Below the pieces are notes generated by a model. The model worked only from the letters and a program-made list of their open reading frames with translations, ran no database searches and had not been told where the DNA came from. Shown one piece after another: positions 20,656 through 32,282 of a stretch of 64,000 nt of DNA (its first letter is position 1; every line of letters begins with the position of its first letter). This DNA comes from Gambelia wislizenii. Lineage: Eukaryota > Chordata > Lepidosauria > Squamata > Crotaphytidae. Location: NCBI GenBank assembly GCA_030847615.1, contig JAUMIR010000001.1:267343187-267407186 (forward strand), written 5' to 3'. Both the position numbers and the translations under genes were made by a program.

Positions 20656-23600
20656 GTTAGTTGTGCTGGCTATTAAAATACATTCCAAAATTCTGATTAG
20701 AGAATATTTCCTTTATTAGGACAACTATGCATCACATAATTGTGTGGGAATTTTTAGTGTTCCTAAACCAGTGCTTTTCAAGCTATATGATGAGAGGGAC
20801 TAGCAATTGCTTTTTCAATAAGGGATTTCAAGCTGTTTGTCAGTTTCAACTCTGCCGTGAAAATCTCACGCTTCTCCCAGCAAAAGCTTCCCAATTTTAT
20901 GATTGCTCTTTGTACACTTTGTGATGAGGATTCATAATGTGCAACATCTTTAATCTCTATAAACCCTGTACAGAGCAGATCACTGTTGAAATTGAGAAAC
21001 CTGTGGCTTTAAAATATCTTATTAACTATCACTATCTGTCAGTTTCCTCTTCCCCACCAAGACCTCACCCGACAGTTTGAATTCCAAATTCAAATTATTG
21101 TCTTTTCTAATCTAACTTATTTGTGGTTCTGCTAAATGAAACAGGTTTCTTGCTCCAATCACGTTCTTCTGCACAAGCCCTGATTTTACTTGAATTCTTG
21201 CCTCTGTTCTCTACAATCAGTCTGGAGCAGCACTTGGCTCATTATGATAGTAGCAGCTGTACAAAACTGCTCTTTGTTTTTGTATTGCTATAGTCTAGCA
21301 ATCCACAACCATTTTCAATGAGACATGGAACTGTCTTTATTATAAATATATTTGATTTTATTGTTGAGTCACTCTTTCCTCCTTCATTGTCAGTAATTGT
21401 AAAAAATAGTTATGCAATTCTGCTACTTTTCCATCACAGCTTTAGCAGTCCTACTTACTACAAGTTACGGAAGAGTATTTGTCATTGCAGCGACAAAATA
21501 ATTGCAAATGCTGTTAGTGTAATAGCATAGTAAGAAAGTTAGGGTTCTCAGAAGACAAAAATAAATTTACGCACACACGTATATATGATCCTCATGTTCT
21601 TATGCTCAATATGCAATATATATTTGATTCCAACAGTAAACCAAAAATCTCTGACCAAATAATGGGGGAGGGCAACTTCATGCAAACTGACTACATTCTC
21701 CTTTATATATGAATAACGTATGTGACATATATTCAATACCTTCTCAAAAAATACCAGAAACTAATGACAAGTTGTTACCACTGTCATCGGATTCATATAT
21801 AATGCAGTCTGAATATTATTTTACAGGTATACCACAGTTAACTAAGTACTGTAGATGTGTTCCTGGGCATTACTTCTTTTAACAGAAAATTTGGTACCAA
21901 AGGCAGAAATAATATGGGAAGAATAGTTATAGGTTCCCACACCAAAAAAAGATGAGCAGTTCAGGGTTTTTTTTAACAAACTTTGCATTCAAAATTAACA
22001 ATATGCATACGTGAAATGAAACAACTAGGACAGCTAAAAAAAACAAATTAAAAAATAATAGAATGTTCTAGAGACTACTTGAAGGCTTCTTCCAAAATCT
22101 TTTCACTAGCCTTCTCTTTTCTTACAATTTGCATTTTGGTGGCTGTATAAATCTCTGCTTTTTAAACCTCCTAGGGGTGGCTGGTGAGTCAGGCTTATCT
22201 GCTCTCCCTTTTGTCCTCTGTTTCACTGTTCACACATGCTCGGTAAGGGATTCTGGAGGCAGTTGTCATTTACCTTCCTCTTTTGGCTGGCTGGGAAGCT
22301 GGCTGCATCTCTCAGTGCCTGCCAGAGAAGGAATGACCGTAGTTCCTCACCCGGGAGCAGTCTCCCTGGTGAGGGAGGACAACCACTCCTTCTTAGGTAG
22401 GAGGAAGTTGGTTGGGTGCCTTTCTTTTTCTTTTCCTCCCCCCCCCGCCCCGCTGCAATCACAGCAAAAGAAAAAAAAAGAAAAAAAGAAAAAAAATAAA
22501 GGCAGGGAGTGGAATAGAAAAGGGGAGGGGGAAGGAGAGGATCACATCCCCTCACGTCACGTGACTTCTGTCATCTTGGTACTGCTGCAGAAGGGATCTT
22601 TTGCAAAAGGGGAATACTGGAATAGGAGTGGAATTGAGAGCCGTTGATGTTTTCCCCATCGATGAAGAGGTGCACTACAGAAACAACTGGAATGCAAACC
22701 AGTAGCTGAATAGACACGGTGGCATGCAGTAAGTACTTACCAGTTTGTGAATACCTTGCTGTAATTCCAGAATAATAGCCTCATGTGATAATCTCCTTAG
22801 TCTGAGCAGTGCAATGGATATAGCCACATTGCCTGTCTCCTCTACCCCCCATCTCTGATCCTGGCAGCTAGACGTGTTATTTGTTATTGGATGTTGGTTA
22901 GCTTGGAACCAGACTCCAAAATAATTAGCCTGAGCCATAATGATTTGTAATAACTTTGCAGGGTGATTGTACACTTCCTATTCTTAGTTCTGAGAGTAGT
23001 TTTGCAAATTCTATTAACAAAACACCTAAGAAGTTATATCATTCTGGAAGACAGGGGAAGGCCAATTAATTAGAAAAATAAATTATCTTAAGTGGAAATG
23101 ATTTAGGAATCTCTGGAGACAAAAACTCCTTGACTACTTCGTTTTACCCCTCCTTTTTTCTTTGATTAGCCCAGTAGCAGGCTGGGAGCCAAATACCACT
23201 TCTGTACTGTTCAATATGTGGTTACCTTTTTGTCAAATAAAGTTCTTCAAAAGCATAATTTGGAAACATGCTTCCCCCCCTCCCCCTAAAAACTACTGAA
23301 TGCTTATTCTTCAGGACAAGCTCCTGCCAGCTAGAGCAATGCTAATAAATCAAATGAGTACAAAGAAAGCAGTAGTCAATTTGTCAATTAAGGTCTACTT
23401 TATTACTTCTCTGTAGAAAGGAGAGAAAGACAATCTATCAAATCTGAAACAGAATTACCTACAAAGCTGGGTTAAAACTTCTGCATTGTATATTGTTTTA
23501 AAAAATACATTGAAAACATAATTGTGAATGAATGAAATTCAGGACAGTCTGTCAAATTAGGAGATTTCTCAAGCAGCCAGTGACTGTGCTAGGAGCTGTA

Positions 23601-24900
23601 AATCTGAAAATTATGTAGCCATTACAATTTGCAAATTATTTTCCAGCTTATATTTTAATCAAGACTTCTACCATTTCTCTCTCCACCATCCAACCAACCA
23701 ATCCACTCTGTCCTCCTCACCTACCCACTTGGGCAATAGCAAACAGAAAGAAGGAAAACGAGTAAGCCTCTTTCTCTTTCCTCCTCTGGTACATGTCATG
23801 TTACCTGCCAGATACGTTAGGTATGAGAGCTGATTTCTCTCATTCTCTGAGAAATACTGCATTATCCAGGTCTACTTCTGCCTAGCATGCTTCATGAGAG
23901 TACTCCTGCTATTAGGAGGGGAGACTACCATCCAGCTGTCAGAGAGGCAACCTCACCAGTACCAGCAACCAGGCAAAAGAACAGGAGGGACTACAGGCCA
24001 ATCAAGAGAGAAATAGGAATCAAAGCATACTTTTCTATCTCCGGCTACGGTTTTTAAATTTAAATTTGTTTGGATAGGTTCAGCGTAAGCCAAACCATTT
24101 TACACTTGAAAGAGAAATACCTTGGTACTCCAACTCAATCCAATTCAAGTCTGGGAAATTCTGTACAGCAGCAATAAGTGTACTTCCAAAAGATGAATTA
24201 TTTTGCCTGTTGAAAATCTAAAATCAAGCCAAATGAGTATTATAGATATATATTTTTAAATATGTCAAGGTCTTGGGTACCTGTGCTCCTTAAAAAAATG
24301 TGGCTGCTGAGACACACTTTCCTCTTTGTGAAAGAAAAACAACAATTTTTAGTGCTACCTGCTAAAAATTCCCACCCCATATTTTCCTCGCAGTTAACCC
24401 TACCACTAAGTACACAAAGTATTTGTTTATTGAAGAGCTAGAGTAGCTACATGGAATTAAGAGTATATACTTTTTTTGTAAGATTATTTTAGCCTACACT
24501 TGAATTCTAAACACAGTCATTTGGAACTAGAGACCCCTGATTTCAATAAATGCACACATTAGTACATTTAAAATACCAGCTTTCAACTGAAACGAGCTTA
24601 TGCCAATCTAATTGAGTATGGGTTCAGCTGCAAAATGTTCTTGAATTTGTCTCTCTTCAACAAAATACTTTACTAGAACTCCATCAAATAATGAACACAA
24701 GAAGCATTTTTTGTCTGTGTGGGGGGAATAATTACAAGAACAACAAACACAGCCCTTAAGATTGTTCTTTAAGAAGTTGGTAACCATCAGGGTTCCTATA
24801 GTCAGGTACATATGCTATTTTTTTTGTTCCTGAAACCGCTTCCAATGTCAATCTACCATCTTTCTTCCTATCCCAGCTTGAGAGCTCTATAAACATATAC
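20656..24900. other. Long AT-rich stretch without recognisable genes
   Basis: About 20770-20830 begins CAGTGCTTTTCAAGCTATAT, a partial relative of the short hAT MITE at 53977-54162. A C/G-rich run and poly-A tract occupy 22428-22500. The frame at 22129-22647 has low-complexity Lys/Glu text and no domain. Nothing else is assigned. Confidence 0.5.
22428..22500. repeat. Low-complexity C-run followed by A-rich tract
   Basis: CTTTTCCTCCCCCCCCCGCC followed by a long AAAAAG-type purine tract. Confidence 0.85.
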
Positions 24901-24927
24901 AGTAGGCTCCCTTAATCTGTGTGCTTT

Positions 24928-25162
24928 TGATTTGTACTTCCTGCTTGCTATTATCTGGATCTTCATGGAAGAATATTTTATACTATGGCTTGATTGTTGG
25001 ACTATGACTCTGGAGACCAGGGTTCAAATCCCTGCTTGGCCAAGAAAACCCAGTGGGTGACCTTGGGCATGTCACACAGCTCAACCCTCAGAAAATCCTG
25101 TGATAGGTTTGTCTTAGAGTCACTATAAGCTGGAAGCTGGAAGGCACACAATAACAACGGGT
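24928..25162 (+). mobile_element. tRNA-derived SINE with shared 5' flank
   Basis: The SINE body starts near 24985 (TGGCTTGATTGTTGGACTAT). It has a B box in CAGGGTTCAAATCCCTG, then GGGTGACCTTGGGCATGTCA, TAGGTTTGTCTTAGAGTCAC and the tail GGCACACAATAACAAC. The 57 bp before it (24928-24984, GTACTTCCTGCTTGC...) also precede the copy at 33305-33586. Confidence 0.8.
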
Positions 25163-25730
25163 AAGAAGGATAAGGAATAGTGGAAATGCATCATGTGGCT
25201 CTACTGCAAGGCAGGAGAACCCACATCAGAAAAAGTGTGGGGAAGCAAGTGAAGGGCTAGGACTGTGGAACAATTGATGATGAATACTCTTCAGGCCTTC
25301 TCCTCTTTCTCTCTCTCTTCCCCACTATTCTGCTTTCCACCATACCCCTGATTCAATGGGTCACACACTTTGAGGGATTTGGTGAGGTTGAAGCTATAAA
25401 TTGGAGCCAAATGGCTTATTTGCCAAAACTCATGCCCTCCTCATGTCTGCTCAGAAGTAAATCCCATTGAATCCACTTATAATCCTTCAAAGTACTTACT
25501 ATTGTTTACAGAGTGCTGAATACTTGGATAATTAAGTGGAAACTTTATACATGAGTAGACAGGAAGAAAGCATGGGTTTTGCTAAATGACCCTTGATTCC
25601 ATACTAATAGTTTCAACCTCACAAAACTCTTTTCTTCCTCTCCACTCTCATTCTGCTGCTCCCTGACCACTTCTGAACTGGATCAACACATTTTGAGGGG
25701 CTTAGTAAAGCTGGAGCTTGGAGACCAAAG
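25163..25730. other. Unique sequence, nothing recognised
   Basis: No recognisable repeat or coding similarity. Confidence 0.5.
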
Positions 25731-25742
25731 ATACAGCTAGTT

Positions 25743-26387
25743 GATTTTCCTTGGGTTTTTTTCCAGGCTGTGAGGCCATGTTCTGGAAGAGTTTCTTTCT
25801 GACGTTTTACCTGCATCTGTGGCTGGCATTCTTCAGAGAATGGTAGGGTAGGAGTGTGTGTGTGGGGGGGGTTATATACTGTGAGGTGTATTTGAATGGG
25901 TAGTTCTTAGGAGAAGATATGCATGGAGGATTAGTATCTGTTTGGCTAATGGTTGGTTAATGGTCCATTATCTGCTGGAAATCCCCCTGTCCCTGGGTGG
26001 AGTTCATTTGCAAGTGCTGAGTTCTGATGTTAGTGTTCTTCAGGAGTGGTAGCCAGATTGTGTTTACTTTTGGGATTTCTTCTTTCCTTTTGAAGTTGTC
26101 CAGGTGTTTGTGGATTTCAATAGCTTCTCTGTGCATTCTGAAATGATAGTTGTTGGCCTGGTCCACAATTTCGGTGTTTTCAAATAACATTTTGTGTCCA
26201 GGTTGGTTTATAACATGTTCTGCTACTGCTGATTTTTCTGGCTACCCAACCATTCTCTGACGATGCCAGCCACAGATGCAGGCAAAATTTCAGAAATAAA
26301 CTCTTCCAGAACACGGCCTCACAGCCAGGAAAAAAAAAAACCCAAGGAAAATCTATGGATGCCGGCCATGAAAGCCTTTGACTTCAC
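25743..26387 (-). mobile_element. Penelope-like element fragment between inverted arms
   Basis: Arms at 25743-25852 and 26244-26353 are inverted copies of each other (GATTTTCCTTGGG, GGCTGTGAGGCC, TGTTCTGGAAGAGTTT, TGCATCTGTGGCTGGCAT). The right arm extends further to 26387. The 12 bp ATACAGCTAGTT are repeated perfectly outside both ends (25731-25742 and 26388-26399), so this is one insertion. Inverted pseudo-LTR arms and a GIY-YIG-type coding remnant are both Penelope features. Confidence 0.85.
25957..26230 (-). pseudogene. Penelope C-terminal (GIY-YIG endonuclease) fragment
   Basis: The minus strand reads ENTEIVDQANNYHFRMHREA, then IEIHKHLDNFKRKEEIPKVN and TIWLPLLKN. REAIEI.KH..NFNR.E is the conserved tail of the Penelope endonuclease domain. 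The catalytic GIY and YIG motifs and the whole RT are absent, so only the last part of the protein survives. The 77-codon open frame (26190-25957) reflects small size, not function. It would have nicked target DNA to prime reverse transcription in an intact element. Confidence 0.8.
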
Positions 26388-26705
26388 ATACAGCTAGTTT
26401 ATTCACACTCTCCCATCCATCACTATGTCTTTTAAAAATATTCCCCACTGAGTGGGATGAGCAAAAGGCATGCCCTACCACTGATCTTTGCAGATCACAC
26501 GTTTCTTGATACTGCATGAGATGGTGGAGAACATGTAGTGGTTAAGTTATGCAGAAAAAAAAATGTTATGCTTATACTCTTAGGAACTAAAAAAACGATT
26601 AAGAATTATCTACCCTTGATTCACTTACTGATTTTTCATAGGCAGCTTCTGATTGCCACATTTGTGATGGGTCAGCATCCTTTGGCTGAGGTTAACACAT
26701 CATTC

Positions 26706-26912
26706 CTTTAAACAAAGTTATCTTGTGGCACCTTTGAGACTGAGAGAGAGACAATTGTAATATAAAGTTTTGTAGACTTAGTCTACTTAAGTAGACCAAG
26801 ACTATGAAAGCTTATGCTAAAATTTTCTCTCTCAGTTACTCTCAAAGGTGTTACAAGATCCCTTTTCTTACTGATAGTCCAGACTAACATGGTTATGTCT
26901 ATGAATTCTACA
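26706..26912. repeat. Short inverted repeat pair of a reptile dispersed repeat
   Basis: TATCTTGTGGCACCTTTGAG (about 26719) is mirrored at about 26840-26865 (CTCAAAGGTGTTACAAGATC), with CATAAGCTTT-like text between and CCAGACTAACATGGTTATGT after it. This GTGGCACC...AGACTAACA wording is widespread in reptile genomes. I suspect a Penelope-type terminal repeat pair but cannot prove it. Confidence 0.45.
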
Positions 26913-27354
26913 TCATTCCTTTATTGTCCTTTGACACAGTGGTGAGATGTAGTTGGACTACATAACTCCTAGGGCTGGTTTACACAGCAGATTTATTGCA
27001 GCAACTTGCGCTTTAATTCTGTTCTACAGCTGTGCCAGTCAGGTTTTTTTCCTAATTATTTCGCTTTTAAGTTCAGACTTGAATAAGTGTGGGGGCATGG
27101 CCTCCCCAGTAGAAAAAGGCTTTATGAGGAAGGGCATAGACAAGAAATAGCAGGGGGGAAGATCAAAGAAGTGGCTTTGTCTCTGTCAATCTGCCTGTAA
27201 ATGAATTCACTCCGTAAAGCAGAGGGAGAGTAATCTCTCTGCTAAAAGACCTTGCTGCCATGCCGTGAATCCTAAGGTGAATCTATCACAAGTTTTTCCA
27301 CCATCCCCCCTCCCTCCCCCATCTATCTCGCTCGTGCTCTCTCTCTCTCTCTTC

Positions 27355-27365
27355 CTCCCCCCCAA

Positions 27366-27399
<34 letters not shown>

Positions 27400-27888
27400 T
27401 AGCAGTTCAGCTTGCTACAGCCCTTCGTGAAATGGTTTCTCTCCCTCCCACATGCACAGGAAAAAAGTTGAGAGCTTTTACATACTTTCAAAACAGCAGA
27501 GAGGATGAGAAAGAATGCTCCCTGAATGAAAATTGTTGGGAATCCTTTGTGTTTGTAAACTGGCTTGCAAAATAGCAGACAGGATTTTTGCAAGTTTCCT
27601 CTCTAACCGCTACTGTCTTTGCCTCCCACCCTGCCCCTCTTTTAAGCCCACCATCAACCAATTACAATGTAGCTGTGCTTTAACCCTTAGCGGAATGCTA
27701 GTTTACACTGCCAATAATGCACTACATTGCAAATATACCGGCAAAAATAGCGACATCCCTTGCCACGCTATATTTGGGTGTTTTACCTTCCCCCCTTCTG
27801 AATGAGGCGATGCTGTGCTGCGATCCGTGGGAACTATGAGCTATCTTAGCGGTATATTTAGGGGAATATTTGCCTGTGTAAACAACCC
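27355..27888. repeat. Tandem duplication, copy 1
   Basis: It starts in CCCCCAAGCAGAGAGAG and includes GTGAAATGGTTTCTCTCCCT, CTCCCTGAATGAAAATTGTT, CTTAGCGGAATGCTAGTTTA and GAGGCGATGCTGTGCTGCGA. It matches copy 2 with only scattered changes. Confidence 0.9.
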
Positions 27889-27915
27889 CAGAGAATACAA
27901 ATTCTTGGTGGAGGT

Positions 27916-27925
27916 ACCCCCAAGC

Positions 27926-27957
<32 letters not shown>

Positions 27958-28459
27958 AAAATAGCAGTTCAGCTTGCTACAGCCCTTTGTGAAATGGTTT
28001 CTCTCCCTCCCCCGTGCACAGGATAAAAGTGACGAACGAGCTTTTACATACTTTCAAAACAGCAGAGAGGATGAGAAGGAATGCTCCCTGAATGAAAATT
28101 GTTGGGAATCCTTTTTGTTTGCAAACTGGCTTGCAAAATAGCAGACAGGATTTTTGCAAGTTTCCTCTCTAATGGCTACTGTCTTTGCCTCCTCCTGCCC
28201 CTCTTTTAAGCCCACCCCTGCATCATCAACCAATCACAATGCAGCTGTGCTTTAACCCTTAGCGGAATGCTAGTTTACACTGCCAATAAAGCACTACATT
28301 GCAAATATTCCTGGAAAAATAGCGACATGCCCTGCCATGCTATATTTGGGTGTTTTACCTTCCCCCCTTCTGAATGAGGCGATGCTGTGCTGCGATCCGT
28401 GGGAACTATGAGCTATCTTAGTGGTATATTTAGAGGAATATTTGCCCATGTAAATGACC
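27916..28459. repeat. Tandem duplication, copy 2
   Basis: Direct copy of 27355-27888 after a 27-bp spacer. It differs by point changes and a few small indels (for example GTGACGAACGAGCTTTTACA against GTTGAGAGCTTTTACA). Confidence 0.9.
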
Positions 28460-28689
28460 CCCTAGTATCCCTAGCCAGCACACTCAATAGTGAGTAATGC
28501 TGGAAATTGTAGTTCATCATCTGGAAGGCGAAATAATTTGCACCCCTACTTCAACATCATTCATCATTACTAACCTTTAAGAAACAAGATAATGGAAGGG
28601 CAAGTAAACAGTGTAAATGTTGGTGAGTTAAGATGAGATCACATACTTTATGATATCCTTTCCCAACCTGACAGTTACCAGATGTGTTG

Positions 28690-28915
28690 CAGGAGATTAT
28701 CACACTACACTGTTATAGTGTGATTATTCCATTTTAACTGCTCTGACTGCCTCCTGTGGAATCCTGGGGTTTATAGTTTAGGGAAGGGCATTTTCAACTC
28801 TCAGCCAGAGAGCTCTTAGGCCTCACTAAACTACAAACCCCAGAATTCCACAGGAGAAAGCCAGAGCAGTTGAAGTGGAATAATAGTGCTATAACAGTGT
28901 AGTGTTATAAAATTC
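28690..28915. mobile_element. Palindromic MITE
   Basis: The left arm (CACTACACTGTTATAGTGTG, GTGGAATCCTGGGGTTTATA) is mirrored by the right arm (TACAAACCCCAGAATTCCAC, TAACAGTGTAGTGTTATA). Arms of about 90 bp enclose a spacer of about 30 bp. It is non-coding. Confidence 0.85.
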
Positions 28916-29279
28916 CAAGTCTCACTATTTCCTTGAAATGATTATACTATGGGACTCCCTCTAGAGGAAAAAATCCACCTTGTGGAATGGCAATTTTAAA
29001 ACAAAGGAAAGAGCAGTTTTGAAGGTAGAATAATAAAATGCCTCCCCAAGGTCAAGGGTTACTACTTCTATTCCATTCTGTGTAAATTGCCTGGTCTGCC
29101 CTGGAAATTTGTGTTTTCAGTAATACATTAATTAATAGAAATCCAATTAATTAAAAAATATTTTGTATTAGTGGTAATGAATTAATTTCCCAGTTTCTAA
29201 CGTTCAACAGAATGAAATTAATTAATTAAATCCAATTCCCTACTAAAGTACAGTAGACCCATAGAATCAATTGAACTTG
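28916..29279. other. AT-rich spacer, nothing recognised
   Basis: ATTAATTAAT-rich sequence only. Confidence 0.5.
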
Positions 29280-29295
29280 TAAAAATGTTATTTAC

Positions 29296-32266
29296 AAGTG
29301 ATAGATGAAACTCAGATTCAAAACATATTTCATAATTACTTTAAATTGATATAGAAGAAAAAAGAAATCTCCATGCTGCAAATAAACTATTATATCAAAA
29401 AGTGTGGTACTCCTAAACTTACTGAGAATCAAAGAAATGAATTAAATAAGGAAATAACGGCAGACGAAATTATAAGTACCGTACATTAGAGAAATTGAAA
29501 ACAAAGAAAGCTTCAAGACCAGACGGTCTTCCCGCAGAATATTATAAAGTATTCTATGGAGAATTAATAAAACCTTTCACAAGAATGATAAAAGATATTT
29601 TAGACAAAAATCAAATTCCCAACAGCTGGAAGGAAGGCAATATAGTACTAATCCCGAAAGAAGGGAGAGATCAGCTTCAAATAAAAAAATTATAGGCCCA
29701 TTTCATTATTAAATACGGATTATAAAATTTTTACAACTATATTGGCTAATAGACTTAAAGTAATACTACAAGACATTATACATAGGGATCAAAATGGGTT
29801 TTTGCCTGGAAGACAGATAAAAGACAATATAAGATCAATAGTTAATGTGTTGGAATATTTACATTTTCATTATGAAATTAACGGGCACTGGACGCTGAAA
29901 AAGTGTTTGATAATTTAAATTGGTCCTTTATGATAAAATTTTTGGAAGAATTGGACTTTGGGGATAAATTTTATAATTGGATTCAAGTAATATATCAGGA
30001 GCAAAAAAGCAAAATTATTTATAAATGGGAATTAACAGAAGAATTTAATGTGGAAAAAGGTACAAGACAGGGTTGCCCACTATCACCATTACTGTTTATA
30101 CTAGTATTAGAAATTTTAAAACAATGAAATAAGAAGAGAGAAGGAGATTAAAGGGCTTAAAGTAAAAAAAAAAAAAAGAGGAGTATAAACTAAAGGCTTT
30201 CGCTGATGATTTAGTTATTATACTGGAAGATCCATTAGTAGGAGTGGAATGATTAATGCATAAAATTGAGGACTTTGGAATTTGGCGGGCCTTAAGATTA
30301 ATAAAGAATAAAACTAAGATTTTAATTAAAAATTTAGATAAAAAAGAAAAGGAAGAGTTAGTAAAGATATCAAAATGTGAAATTGTGGAAAAAAGTGAGA
30401 TATCTAGGAGTAAATTGAACAACTAATAATCAACAACTATTTTATAATAATTATGAGAAATTATGGAATGATATTAAACTGGACTTAAAAAGATGGCAGG
30501 ATCTAAGTCTATCATTATTAGGTAGGATATCCACCATCAAAATGAGTGTTCTGCCCAAACTAATGTTTCTATATCAAACCATCCCAATAAACATTCCCAA
30601 TGAAGTGTTTAGAAAATGGCAATTGGAACTGACAAAATTTATACGGGCAGGGAGAAAGCCAAGAATTAAATTGAAGTTATTAATTGACAATAGAGAAAGA
30701 GAAGGGTCGGGACTTCCAGATATTAGAATTTACTATGAGGCGGTATGTTTATCATGGACAAAACAATGGATATTATTAGAAAATAGAAGGGACCTGGAAC
30801 TAGAGGGATTTGATTTAAAAGTAGGGTGGATACCCTAGGTTATAATAAAATTAAAATAAACAAGGACTTTAAAAACCATGTAATAAGGAAAGTTTTGATA
30901 AGAATCTGGGAGAAATACAAAAAGAGGATATGTCCAGATATCCCGGGGTGGCTATCTCCTCAAGAAGCCTTTTGTAGGAACGAACTAAGAGCCTACAATT
31001 AGTTAACATATAGGGGTCTAATGGTGAAGAAAGGGGGGAGATGGAGAATTAAAGAATGGCAAGATTTGATGGCAGAAGGAACCCAGATTCAATGGATAAC
31101 ATATTACCAGTTAAGAGCTAGAATCAAAAAGGATTTGAAGGAAAAGCAGTATGAAGGTGACAGTTCTGAATTGGAAAAATTAATGAGAGCAGGTAATAAA
31201 CACCTAATTAGTGAACTATATAAGTTGTTATTAAAAATTAATACAGAAGATGAACAAATTAAACATTGTATGGTCAAATGGGTGTGTGATATAGGATATA
31301 ATATACAATTGGAGCAATGGGAAGACATCTGGAAAAGGGGACTAAAATTTACATGCTGCTATAATTTAAAAGAATTTTTTAAAAAAGTAATGTAGATGGT
31401 ACATGACTCCGCTTAAATTATCTAAAATGAAAAAGGGAAATTTAGCCAATTGCTGGAGATGTAAGAATCGATGTGGGTCATTTATCACATGTGGTGGGAG
31501 TGTAGTAAGATAAATAAATTTTGGATCAAAATTAATGAAGAAATTGAAAAAATAATGGGATTTGAAATAGGCCTAAAACCAGAACTATATTTATTAAATA
31601 TACTATCAATAGGAAATGAAAAAGAAAAAGAACATAGGTGCCTACTATATTATTTAATCACGGCGGCACGTGCTAGCAAAAAAATAGACATCGGAAGAAC
31701 CCCTGACGAAACATGATTGGCTAGAAAAAGTTACTGAATTGGTGCAAATAGATAAACTTATAAATTGGATAAGAAGAAAAACAACAAAGGAATATGTAAG
31801 GGTATGAAATTTATTTATAGAATATAGGAAAAAAAGGAGACATTAGTGTAATTGGGTTTTCTTATTAGGCGAATGAAGGATTTATAATTTTTTTGTATAA
31901 GGTTTTCTTTGCTAAATTGTAGGCAAAGCATTTGAAGAAAGGAAAAGGAGAGAGATGCAGAAAATTTGAGGTTTGGATAAGACAGAATTTAAAAAGAGAT
32001 AAATAATTACTAGAGGATAATTGTTCCAGTGTAATTTGGAGCGTGAAGAAAGCAGGTGGAAAGTCTTTTTAATTTAGTTAGTTTTGCTTATGTCTATGTT
32101 TTAATGGTCATTAAATTGGTTACTTTTAATTACTTAGGATAAGGACTTTTGTTTGTCTAGTTTTGTTTATATTGTGTGTGTATATTGTGTGTATGTGTAT
32201 TTTGAAAAGTGTATAAATGTGCTTAAATGTATTTATCTTAGTGCTTAATAAAGAATTTTTAAAAAA
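29296..32266 (+). mobile_element. L1 LINE, 5'-truncated, with perfect target duplication
   Basis: TAAAAATGTTATTTAC occurs at 29280-29295 and again at 32267-32282, a 16-bp perfect target-site duplication. Between them lie about 3 kb of L1 ORF2 and a 3' UTR ending in AATAAAGAATTTTTAAAAAA. The end with the A-rich tail fixes the plus orientation. Confidence 0.93.
29460..31830 (+). pseudogene. L1 ORF2 reverse transcriptase and C-terminal region
   Basis: It would encode target-primed reverse transcription. RT motifs in order: KTKKASRPDGLPAEYYKVFY, IPNSWKEGNIVLIPKEGRDQ, a DQNGFLPGRQIKDNIRSIVN piece at about 29785-29845, the motif-A area FDNLNWSFMIKFLEELDFGD, then GTRQGCPLSPLLFILVLEIL. The active-site box reads FADD (KAFADDLVIILEDPLVG, about 30193-30245). 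The connection and C-terminal parts follow: SVLPKLMFLYQTIPINIPNE, SGLPDIRIYYEAVCLSWTKQ, and a Cys/His patch with CWRCKNRCG and YHMWWECSKINKFW. Missing are the endonuclease and ORF1. Repeated single-base frameshifts and stops split it into short frames. Confidence 0.92.
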
Positions 32267-32282
32267 TAAAAATGTTATTTAC

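Larger units (their letters stand above)
26968..28461. mobile_element. TIR-like element with tandem-duplicated right half
   Basis: A GGGCTGGTTTACACAG end at about 26970 has an inverted partner TGTGTAAACAACCCC at about 27874-27889. The segment 27355-27888 is repeated directly as 27916-28459, ending in TGTAAATGACCCC. No coding potential is recognised. The final part (CCTTCCCCCCTTCTGAATGA) resembles the element at 52707-53320, suggesting related non-autonomous DNA transposons. Confidence 0.6.

Noticed and set aside
22129..22647. 172-codon open frame
   Set aside because: The middle is a C-run and A-rich tract translated as poly-Pro and poly-Lys. No family resemblance.
24985..25040. tRNA gene suggested by A- and B-box-like text
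   Set aside because: Part of a dispersed SINE family. No complete cloverleaf was identified.
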